From Bryobacterales bacterium (GTDB taxonomy: Bacteria; Acidobacteriota; Terriglobia; Bryobacterales; Bryobacteraceae), in contig SHUN01000026.1 of NCBI GenBank assembly GCA_009697495.1, positions 1-12,528 of the forward strand: a stretch of DNA of 12,528 nucleotides, read 5' to 3'. Position 1 is the stretch's first letter. Each line of letters begins with the position of its first letter. This document shows positions 6,717-12,528 of the stretch, in pieces. The translations under genes and the position numbers were made by a program. Under the pieces are notes generated by a model that had not been told where the DNA came from, made no database searches, and saw only the letters and a program-made list of their open reading frames with translations.

Positions 6717-7892
6717 CTAGGGGCGTTCGGCGACGATCAGATGTGACGGGCGCCGCCCCGCGCCGTAACCCATCGAAAATCCAAGGGGTTTTACCAGGCC
6801 AAGCGTCTCAAACGCATCCCGCATCTCGTCCTGATACCGCGATTCGAAGGGTCGATCCGGCCGCCCATAGCTCCCGAACAATCGCAACTTCCATCCCTGC
6901 TTCGTATAGACACCGAAGCGGATCCCGGTATCATCCTGGACAATGCGCGAGGAATTGGCCAGGATATAGTCTCGCAGCTTAACGAATGGTGCCCAATGCA
7001 AAAGGAAGGAGGCGCTTTTGATGAGCGTTTCGGGCTTCCCCAATCGCTCTAAAAATGTCAAAAACGACGAATTCTTTTCCAATCCGGCGCCTAAATCGAG
7101 TCTAAAATAGTACATTTTTCGTTGTTTCCGCTCCCCCTCCTTGTGGTAAACCACCTCTAACCCGTCGGGCTGCTCGCCTCGCTTGGCCTGTACCTTCTCC
7201 AGTTCGATTCGTTTGCCGTCATGGTCGATTCCGACGTTTCGAACATTTTCAATCGTATTCCCGGTCCGGGCCAGCAACATTAAGACGACGGGTAGCACGC
7301 CATCGACCAACTGCCCGCGCAGTTGCCGGGACATTTCGGCGGTGATGAAAAAACTCCGTTCGAAGAGCGACGCGCTGCCGCGGCGGATGCCGTCAAGTTG
7401 GGCCTCCAGATCCGCGGCTTCGTAGGCGGCGGGGTCCAAAATGGTCCCCGGCCGTTCCAATCCGGCAAGGACATAGACGGACCCGTTGGGATAGAAAGCC
7501 TGCATGTAGACGACATCGGGACCGCTGAACGGATAAAAGATAAAGTTGCTTTTAGCGTCAGCGCCGCCGAGTTCACGGCGCTGGAAATCGCGCACCGGCT
7601 GCATTCGTTTGCTGTCGGCGGCTTTCCACGCCTTGCTCATCTCCACCGAATATTCTTGCCAGGTGGGCGTCTTTTCCAGTTCCGAATAGGCGCTGCCGGG
7701 CGCTCCTGGCATACCGGCCAGGAACCGGGCGTCGTCGTTAAACATCCGGTCTTCGTTAATCGCCGTTTTGACGCCGGCCGGCTCGCGTTCCGTTCGAGAG
7801 CAACTGATCGTCGAGGTAAATAAAATCGGAACAACGAGTATAGGTAAAATAAACTTTCGAGCGGACGAACGGTCTCCGAAGCAATTAATCAT
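6717..7892 (-). CDS. Probable lipoprotein of unknown function
   Basis: I do not recognise a named family. The 391-residue protein has a basic N-region (ARK at about 11-13), a hydrophobic stretch FILPILVVPILFTSTIS, and Cys31 as a likely lipidation site. The -3 residue is Thr, off the usual Leu/Val/Ile, so processing is likely but not certain. The mature part has no further membrane span. Segments that look conserved because they are rich in aromatic, Gly and Pro residues include FIFYPFSGPDVVYMQAFYPN (117-136), VYVLAGLERPG (139-149), RSFFITAEM, LIKSASFLLHWAPF and IVQDDTGIRFGVY. This suggests a folded extracytoplasmic domain. The ATG overlaps the tag stop by 8 bp (ATGATTAA) and there is no Shine-Dalgarno, so translation is probably coupled to tag. 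flgB follows after 31 nt. A role in the flagellum or envelope is possible from position only. Confidence 0.85.
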   Translation of the reverse strand: MINCFGDRSSARKFILPILVVPILFTSTISCSRTEREPAGVKTAINEDRMFNDDARFLAGMPGAPGSAYSELEKTPTWQEYSVEMSKAWKAADSKRMQPVRDFQRRELGGADAKSNFIFYPFSGPDVVYMQAFYPNGSVYVLAGLERPGTILDPAAYEAADLEAQLDGIRRGSASLFERSFFITAEMSRQLRGQLVDGVLPVVLMLLARTGNTIENVRNVGIDHDGKRIELEKVQAKRGEQPDGLEVVYHKEGERKQRKMYYFRLDLGAGLEKNSSFLTFLERLGKPETLIKSASFLLHWAPFVKLRDYILANSSRIVQDDTGIRFGVYTKQGWKLRLFGSYGRPDRPFESRYQDEMRDAFETLGLVKPLGFSMGYGAGRRPSHLIVAERP

Positions 7893-8466
7893 GATAGCTT
7901 ACGATCCGATTCCAGGCCGGGTTTTTTGCGATTACCAGTTTGGCGACCGGACAATTTATATGATGCGCGCCGGCGAGGTATCCGGTACTGAGAAGAAACT
8001 CTCCGGTGATCTCGCCGCCTGTAAACTTAAAGGTGGATTTGAATAACTTGACCCACTCCGGCTTAGTGCGCGGATGATGACGGTCGAGCCAGGCGCGAAA
8101 GGACCCGTCCCGATCTCGAATGGTTTGCAGGCGGCGAGCGTTTTCGATGGCGGCGGCAATTTTCAGGCGATTCCGTATGATGGACGCGTCAGCGAGCAGC
8201 CGGGCTACATCGGATTGGTCGAAGGCGGCGACGGCGTCAATGTCGAACCCGCGATAGGCCTGACGGAAACCGGCGCGTTTGCGCAGGATGGTGGCCCAAC
8301 TGAGGCCAGCTTGATTGATCTCCAGCACGAGCCGTTCGAAGAACGCGGCATCGGTTTCGACAGGGAAGCCGTACTCTTCATCATGATAGGGCCCATGGAG
8401 CGGGTCCCCGATGGCGGCGAGGCAGTACGTTCCGGGCGGAAGTTCTAAAACAGGACTTAGCCGCAC
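7885..8466 (-). CDS. tag: DNA-3-methyladenine glycosylase I (Tag)
   Basis: Tag excises 3-methyladenine (and less well 3-methylguanine) from alkylated DNA in base-excision repair. The 193-residue reading shows the family's zinc 'snap': Cys15 and His28 (YC...GPYHDEEYG) pair with His168 and Cys172 (HHINC) near the C-terminus. The segment LEINQAGLSW carries the Glu (residue 49) and Trp (residue 57) that line the base pocket in the enteric enzyme. The helical body (IIRNRLKIAAAIENAR, EWVKLFKSTFKFTGGEI) also fits. I chose GTG at 8466, preceded by GAGGG at short spacing, because homologues start about 10-15 residues before the first zinc Cys. The frame stays open to an ATG at 8694, but that extra 76 residues is Pro/Arg-rich and resembles no Tag. 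The 3' end overlaps the lipoprotein gene by 8 bp. Confidence 0.93.
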   Translation of the reverse strand: MRLSPVLELPPGTYCLAAIGDPLHGPYHDEEYGFPVETDAAFFERLVLEINQAGLSWATILRKRAGFRQAYRGFDIDAVAAFDQSDVARLLADASIIRNRLKIAAAIENARRLQTIRDRDGSFRAWLDRHHPRTKPEWVKLFKSTFKFTGGEITGEFLLSTGYLAGAHHINCPVAKLVIAKNPAWNRIVSYHD

Positions 8467-8738
8467 ACGGTCCCTCGGAGTTCTTCCCTGTGGAAAACTG
8501 GTGCCAGGCAGATGCGCCGGGATAAACCGGCATGTAGTAGAGACTGAAAGCGTTTTACAAGAAAAGAATAGCAAACCATCTTGGCCTCGAGTTTTGCGGG
8601 TGTCGTCGCGAGGCGGCATTCGAAGCGTAACCAGAGGCATTGGTGGGCTGGGATACGGAGCTTCGAAAAACCTCAATCCCCTCCGTGCCAACATAGCCGA
8701 GACACTATCCCCGGCCTTAATTACTGAGCAGGGCGAGA
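8467..8738. other. Region upstream of tag with no recognisable gene
   Basis: No coding sequence with family resemblance was found on either strand, although frames remain open because stop codons are rare. It holds a weak inverted repeat at about 8511-8532 (GCCGG and CCGGC around a 5-base loop on the minus strand, with outer ATG/CAT pairing through a bulge) and an AT-richer patch at about 8553-8575. Both are compatible with a decayed palindromic element or the tag promoter region. I could not identify -35/-10 boxes with confidence. Confidence 0.4.
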
Positions 8739-9170
8739 ATGGAAATCAGAATGAACACGAATCAGAAGCAAAACGGATTTGCCTCGGCCATTCCGCAGCC
8801 AGTTCGCCGGCCCCGGCTCGCCCCAATCCAGACGTCGTAGCCGACGCGCGGCGACGTGCTTTCTCATTGGACTACAAATTTCGAATTCTTAAGGAAGCCG
8901 AAGCCGTCAAGGCCATCGGCGGGATCCTCGCACTTGACGACATGGCGCCAGGAGCGTGAGGCCGGTATGCGGCAAGCGCTCACTCCCAAGTCTCGCGGCC
9001 CGAAAAAGAAACCCGGTACCCACCAGCAGGAGCTCCAGCAACTGCGCCGCGAAATCCTGCGCCTGAGCGACGCACTGGCACGGGCGGAGATGATCATCGA
9101 TGTCCAAAACAAAGTGGGCTCGCTGTTGGGATGGGCACTGCCGCCGGGCCAGGAGGGGAAGATTTCATAA
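8739..9170 (+). pseudogene. IS3-family transposase OrfA remnant, frame-disrupted
   Basis: The conceptual product is an IS3-type helix-turn-helix OrfA. The section DARRRAFSLDYKFRILKEAEA (about 8846-8908) is the start of the HTH. The section HLTTWRQEREAGMRQALTPK then continues with SRGPKKK, a leucine-zipper-like helix (QELQQLRREILRLSDAL) and the hallmark RAEMIIDVQNKVGSLLG (to about 9128). These two parts lie in different frames. At about 8922-8937 the usual linking segment (family pattern ALLRREGLYSS) is mostly missing, so about ten codons and the frame were lost. A second break is likely near 8815-8840: the plausible start (ATG 8739 or 8751, MNTNQKQNGF) is in a third register and reaches a TAG before the HTH. 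The stop TAA overlaps the OrfB ATG by one base. The gene cannot give a functional OrfA. Confidence 0.85.
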
Positions 9171-9373
9171 TGGACGCGGTAGCCGCGTTGTCGGCGACGA
9201 TCGGCATAGAAGCAGCTTGTGATGCTCTTGCCGTGTCCAGGGCAACCTTCTATCGAAACCGCCCTCTACCGGGTCCATCCGCCATACCGGAATCACCGCC
9301 GCCGCCAGTTGTTCGCGCCTCGCCTGCGCGGACACTGGGGACGGAGGAACGTCAACGCGTGCTCGGTGTTTTC
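9170..9373 (+). pseudogene. IS3-family transposase OrfB N-terminal fragment
   Basis: About 68 codons match the N-terminus of the OrfB partner of this IS3 group: MDAVAALSATIGIEAACDAL, then AVSRATFYRNRPLPGP, a Pro-rich linker, and TEERQRVLGVF. In intact homologues this last motif leads into the segment before the rve integrase domain. Here resemblance stops at about 9373 and the DDE catalytic domain is absent. The sequence beyond belongs, on the other strand, to a different transposase. Frame is -1 relative to OrfA, as is normal for IS3 elements. I did not see an A-rich slippery heptamer at the junction. Non-functional. Confidence 0.85.
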
Positions 9374-9436
9374 CGCCCGCGCGGCTGCGTGATACCGGTC
9401 CGCAATTGCCTCGATCCATTCGCGTCTGGTTGCCAT
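9371..9436 (-). pseudogene. Second transposase, N-terminal fragment only
   Basis: On the minus strand an ATG at 9436 with a good Shine-Dalgarno (GGAGA about nine bases upstream, in TTGAGGAGACAACTGAGT) starts MATRREWIEAIADRYHAAAR-AE. This resembles the N-terminus of a transposase/integrase-core family whose members continue with a LDEF..VTGYHRKHA-like segment; that resemblance is from memory and is inference. Only about 22 codons remain. At 9371-9373 the sequence switches to the plus-strand IS3 orfB fragment. The track of open frame continuing to 9293 is therefore chimeric and not a real protein. Confidence 0.55.
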
Positions 9437-9507
9437 ACTCAGTTGTCTCCTCAATCTGTCGCTCGCCCCTTTCAAATAGGACGAGTAACATTTTCTTGAG
9501 GCAACGA
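9437..9507 (-). mobile_element. Possible 5' leader and terminus of the second insertion sequence
   Basis: This stretch runs from the upstream side of the fragment's ATG to GTTGCCTCAAGAAAATG (minus strand, 9507-9491). It contains no gene. Its short length, strong Shine-Dalgarno and position suit the left flank of an insertion sequence, so the outer end may lie near 9507. I see only one end and no target duplication, so the boundary is a guess. Confidence 0.3.
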
Positions 9508-9552
9508 TTCACCGCTGGTAACAAAAATCGTGAGTCAATGCGGCTGGGAGAT

Positions 9553-9956
9553 CTAATTGTCGCTGGACACGAGCCGAAAGACCACGATCAGGAAAGGCGC
9601 GGTTTCCAGGAACTCTTTGCGCCAATCGGTGCCGAGGGCCCTGAGCGCTTCCAGCCGTTCGGGCGGAAAGCGGTGCTCGTCGTTTTCCTTCTCCTCAACC
9701 TCGGCGGCAAGACGAATTTCCCGTTTCTTGACGGGGTCGGAAACCACGACGAAGCGCCAGGGCTGCTGCTGGGCGCCGTCCCAGCCACCGTGATCGCCCG
9801 CTCGATAAGTTCAAGGGCAAGCGGTTCGGGTGAAAAATGCCGCACGCTCCGCCGGCGTCTCATCACCGCTTCGAACTCGGCGCTAGCGGCCAGTTGGACG
9901 GATTCCGGCTCCCGATTCCAGTCGAGCGGAACGAAGCGCGGCGGGGTCGCGGCCAT
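9553..9956 (-). pseudogene. Nitroreductase-family protein, frameshifted and C-terminally truncated
   Basis: The gene encoded a flavin-dependent nitroreductase-type oxidoreductase. The first part has FVPLDWNRE, then the FMN-phosphate motif RRRRSVRHFSPEPL and [15 protein letters not shown]. The second part, in another frame, has [20 protein letters not shown], then [20 protein letters not shown] and [10 protein letters not shown]. Both are typical of the same protein, in the right order. The frame switches at about 9760-9775 within GCCCAGCAGCAGCCC. The family pattern SGANQQPW would need about 10 more bases there, so a short deletion across the AGC/CAG repeats is the simplest explanation. After IVVFR the protein ends in LVSSDN and a stop, losing roughly the last 80 residues including the C-terminal flavin-contacting part. 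The ATG at 9956 lies 4 nt after the PQQ-propeller stop, so it was probably an operon member. Confidence 0.85.
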
Positions 9957-9960
9957 GCCC

Positions 9961-11367
9961 CTATTTTGGCAGGCCGAAACTGTAAAGCGTCGAGCGGGTC
10001 CGGACATAAAGGCGGTTGTCGCCAAGTGCCGGCGTGGCGAAAACGTCTTCGTCGAGATTGTTTACCTTGAGGACTTCCCACTCGCCTTGGGCCTTGAGCA
10101 CGGAAAGCTTGCCAGCCTGACTGACCATAAAGACCTTGCCATCGGCGGCGACCGGTGACGCCCAATATGGCTCCAGCGCGCCCGGAATGCGGCCCTGTTT
10201 CAGCACCGCGCCGTTCGCGGGGTTGAGCGTCGTCAGCACGCCGCCGTCTTTAACCATCCAAAGAACGTCCTTGTAATAAAGCGGCGTCGAGCAGTTCGGC
10301 AACGACTTGCGGTAGCGCCATTTGACGTGGGTTTCGGTGATGTCGCCGCGTCCGCCCAGTTGAATCGCCATGATCGAGTTCTGCGCCTGGCGGTGCAATC
10401 TCAAAAAGTTCCAATCGTGTTCATCCAGGAAGGTATCGTGATTCAGATCGTAATCGACCATGGCCCTCGCGTTGCGAATGCCGACCCCGGCGGCCTCCTC
10501 AACATTTAACTTTCCGTCGCCGTCCTTATCGAATTTGGCGGAAACGACGGACCAGTCCTCCACCGCGGGCGGGGTTTCCGTATCGCCGCCGGACTCCCAG
10601 GAGTTCAAATACATCTTGTCGCCGATGATCACGGGCGCGCCCTTCAACTGCCATGCCATGCCGCCGGCCCACCACAACTTCTTGCCGGTCTTCAGTTCGT
10701 AGGAAGTGGTGACATAAGCGCCGGGAACGATAAGTTCGGCGGGCCCTTTCGCCGGGCGCCAAACGGATGGCGTGACATAACCTCTAGTTGTCTCCGGGCG
10801 CTCTACTTTGTAGCGAACCTTGCCGGTCGACTTATCAACCGCCAGGTAATAAGAGTTCGTGTTCTGGTCACAAACCAGGAACACCATGTCGTCGATAATG
10901 ACGGGTGACGAGCCGTGGCCGTTGGCGTTGTTGAACGGTCCGAGAGGCAACTGCCAGAGCGGCTTGCCCTCCACTGAGTAAGCCAGCAGGCCGAAGTCGC
11001 CGAAGAAGCTGACGACGATCTTGCCGTCGCTGGCCGGGGTGCCCGACGCGGGGGAATTCGTCTGCTGAAATACCTCTTTGCGGGGACGCGGAGACTCTCT
11101 TCGCCATAGCTCTTTGCCGGTGTTGCGGTCATAGGCAATCGTAAAGAGCGCCTCCAGATCGACCGCGGTCAGAAAGAGGCGCGGACCGGCTAAAATCGGG
11201 GAGGAGTGTCCCGGTGGAACGGCGGTCTTCCAGACGACGTTTATGTCCGGCCCCATTTCCACCGGCAGGTTCCGGTCGTCAGTTACGCCGATGGCGTTTG
11301 GGCCGCGGTATTGCGGCCAGTCGGCACTTAGAAGCGCTAGGGAAGAAACGAGAAAAATTCGTAACAT
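9961..11367 (-). CDS. Secreted PQQ-like beta-propeller protein with paired EF-hands
   Basis: The 468-residue protein begins with a short signal peptide (MLRIFLVSSLALLSA, likely cut before DWPQYRGPN, the usual mature N-terminus of this family). Propeller blades of the AxDxxTGKxxW type recur: YDRNTGKELWRR near 79, VDKSTGKVRYKV near 178, ELKTGKKLWW near 224, and NPANGAVLKQGR near 382. Inserted between blades are two EF-hand loops: DKDGDGKLNVEE (280-291, a perfect DxDxDG...E) and DLNHDTFLDEHD (307-318), coded at 10414-10530. Such proteins are BamB/quinoprotein-dehydrogenase-like in fold, but I see no dehydrogenase active-site evidence, and PQQ binding is not shown. The likely location is periplasmic or extracellular, with calcium binding at the insert. 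It is 6 nt downstream of a close paralog and 4 nt upstream of the broken nitroreductase. It lacks a clear Shine-Dalgarno. Confidence 0.9.
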   Translation of the reverse strand: MLRIFLVSSLALLSADWPQYRGPNAIGVTDDRNLPVEMGPDINVVWKTAVPPGHSSPILAGPRLFLTAVDLEALFTIAYDRNTGKELWRRESPRPRKEVFQQTNSPASGTPASDGKIVVSFFGDFGLLAYSVEGKPLWQLPLGPFNNANGHGSSPVIIDDMVFLVCDQNTNSYYLAVDKSTGKVRYKVERPETTRGYVTPSVWRPAKGPAELIVPGAYVTTSYELKTGKKLWWAGGMAWQLKGAPVIIGDKMYLNSWESGGDTETPPAVEDWSVVSAKFDKDGDGKLNVEEAAGVGIRNARAMVDYDLNHDTFLDEHDWNFLRLHRQAQNSIMAIQLGGRGDITETHVKWRYRKSLPNCSTPLYYKDVLWMVKDGGVLTTLNPANGAVLKQGRIPGALEPYWASPVAADGKVFMVSQAGKLSVLKAQGEWEVLKVNNLDEDVFATPALGDNRLYVRTRSTLYSFGLPK

Positions 11368-11373
11368 TGGGAG

Positions 11374-12528
11374 TTATTGATTGGCAAAGCAGTAGAGATG
11401 TCCGTGAGTACGTATGAAGATACGACCGTCAACAAAAGCCGGTGTCGCGTTTACAGCTTCGTTCATCGGATTAATAGCGAGAATTTCCCATTCGGCCCCA
11501 GGCTTTATGACTGCCACTTTTCCTTCATGAGAAGTAGCATAGATACGGCCGTCGGCGGCAACGGGCGAAGCATAATAATCGCCCAGCGCGCCCGTCAGCC
11601 GGCCCTGTTTCAGAACCTTGCCGGATACGGCGTCGAGCGCCGTCATGATACCGCCTTCCTTCGTGAGATACAGGACGCCTTCGTAGTAAAGCGGCGACGG
11701 AACATTCGGCAACGACTTATAGTAACGCCATTTGACTGACTTATCGGTCATGTCGCCACGACCGCCCAGTCGAATGGCATTCACGGCGTTGACGACCTCT
11801 TTCCGCCGTTGATACATCTTCCAGTCCCGAGCTTCGACGAAGCCGCTCCGGTCCAGATCCATGGCGGTCCAATCCTTGGTCAGCCGGTCGTCGGCAATCT
11901 CTTCCTTTGTCAGTTTGCCGTCTTTGTTGGTATCGCGTGTCTTCAGTATTTCCGGAAAATCGGGGACGTTTTCCTGTGCGCCTTCGTCGGATCCCCCAGC
12001 CCAGCCGAGGACATAGACGGTGTCGCCGTGAATGACTGGAGTGGGCTTCAACTGCCAAGTGAGCGAATTGACCCACCAGATCGGCTCGCCGGTTTCCACC
12101 GCGTAGGAGACAAGCGAATAGGAGCCGGCGATGAGTACCTGCTGGGGCTCATTGGCCGGTTTGTAAATAACGGGGGTGGAAAAGCCGCGGGTGAAATCGG
12201 GGCGCTCGCGACGCCATTTCCGCTTGCCTGTGTCCTTGTCTAAACCGAGGAAGAAAGATCCGCTTTCGGCGTCAATATTGACGAGCAGCGTGTTGCCGGC
12301 CAGCACCGGAGACGTGCCGATGCCGAATGGATTATTGATGGGACCCAGATCGAGCCGCCAGCGTTCATTGCCGGCTGAATCGTAAGAAATAACGCCGAAA
12401 TCGTTAAAGAGCGCGTAGACGTTTTCGCCATCGGTGACGGGCGACGAGCTGGCCGGCGTCGAGGACTTGTGGTGATCGGCGGTGCGCGGACGGGGAATCG
12501 TCTTGCGCCACTGCTCCTTGCCGGACTT
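11374..12528 (-). CDS. PQQ-like beta-propeller protein with EF-hands, 5' end beyond window
   Basis: 384 residues are visible; the frame is open to the window edge (starting KSGKEQWRKTIPRPR), so the N-terminus and signal peptide lie outside. It is a close paralog of the next gene, colinear over its whole visible length: TPASSSPVTDG versus SPASGTPASDG, LTWQLKPTPVIHGD versus MAWQLKGAPVIIGD, and LGGRGDMTDKSVKWRYYKSL versus LGGRGDITETHVKWRYRKSL. The paired EF-hand insert is also present: DTNKDGKLTKEE at about 11899-11934, and DLDRSGFVEARD further on. The C-terminus ends in a blade closing with HGHLYCFANQ. A GTG at 12306 could be mistaken for a start, but it lies inside a continuous blade (GIGTSPVLAGN). 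The tandem arrangement indicates gene duplication. Substrate unknown. Confidence 0.9.
   Translation of the reverse strand, partial: KSGKEQWRKTIPRPRTADHHKSSTPASSSPVTDGENVYALFNDFGVISYDSAGNERWRLDLGPINNPFGIGTSPVLAGNTLLVNIDAESGSFFLGLDKDTGKRKWRRERPDFTRGFSTPVIYKPANEPQQVLIAGSYSLVSYAVETGEPIWWVNSLTWQLKPTPVIHGDTVYVLGWAGGSDEGAQENVPDFPEILKTRDTNKDGKLTKEEIADDRLTKDWTAMDLDRSGFVEARDWKMYQRRKEVVNAVNAIRLGGRGDMTDKSVKWRYYKSLPNVPSPLYYEGVLYLTKEGGIMTALDAVSGKVLKQGRLTGALGDYYASPVAADGRIYATSHEGKVAVIKPGAEWEILAINPMNEAVNATPAFVDGRIFIRTHGHLYCFANQ

Noticed and set aside
8511..8532. Intrinsic terminator or riboswitch upstream of tag
   Set aside because: The stem is only five perfect pairs with a bulged extension and no following U-run; it is noted only as a weak inverted repeat.
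8467..8694. Longer Tag protein starting at ATG 8694
   Set aside because: The extra N-terminal 76 residues are Pro/Arg-rich, resemble no Tag domain and precede the normal N-terminus; a GTG at 8466 gives the family length.
8411..8959. A 182-residue plus-strand protein joining the tag upstream region to the IS3 OrfA HTH
   Set aside because: Only its last third is transposase-like; the rest is antisense to tag and non-coding sequence that happens to lack stops.
9406..10158. Plus-strand open frame of 250 residues over the nitroreductase region
   Set aside because: The opposite strand explains this sequence fully as nitroreductase and propeller coding; the frame also crosses an IS boundary.
11374..12306. 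Start of the upstream propeller gene at GTG 12306
   Set aside because: The frame continues upstream to the window edge with blade sequence matching its paralog, so this GTG is an internal valine.

Overview
The window is GC-rich and bacterial, and every intact gene in it lies on the minus strand. The gene set is an uninterrupted flagellar basal-body/export operon, a Tag-type DNA glycosylase, and tandem secreted PQQ-type beta-propellers that begin DWPQYRGPN and carry EF-hands. Together these suggest an Acidobacteriota-like organism (Bryobacterales/Solibacter type). That placement is an inference from gene style, not from a marker gene.

Layout from right to left, which is the direction of transcription. 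(1) 12528-9961 holds two tandem paralogous PQQ-like propeller proteins, the first cut by the window edge. (2) 9956-9553 is a nitroreductase pseudogene that follows the second propeller gene by 4 nt; it has an internal frameshift and a missing C-terminus. (3) 9507-8739 is a graveyard of insertion sequences. A plus-strand IS3-family orfA/orfB remnant runs head-on into the first ~22 codons of a second, unrelated-looking transposase on the minus strand. (4) 8738-8467 holds no recognisable gene. (5) 8466-6717 holds tag (3-methyladenine DNA glycosylase I) and, overlapping it by 8 bp, a probable lipoprotein of unknown function. (6) 6685-245 holds flgB-flgC-fliE-fliF-fliG-fliH-fliI-fliJ in the classical order, with most junctions overlapping by 1-4 bp. 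(7) 226-1 is a tandem array of eight 26-bp units plus a decayed ninth, 18 nt beyond the fliJ stop.

The flagellar genes form one assembly module. FliF builds the MS ring, FliE links it to the rod, FlgB and FlgC are proximal rod proteins, FliG is the rotor torque protein bound to FliF, and FliH/FliI/FliJ are the soluble ATPase complex of the flagellar type III export gate. The 31-bp gap before flgB contains a correctly spaced GG-N10-GC element of the sigma-54 (-24/-12) type. It is the only good promoter candidate I found for the operon.

I see no clearly new multi-gene system. The points most worth a second look are the 26-bp array, the sigma-54-like element placed so close to flgB that the message would be almost leaderless, the unknown lipoprotein between tag and flgB, the two-IS junction beside a decayed nitroreductase, and the EF-hand insertions shared by the two propeller paralogs.
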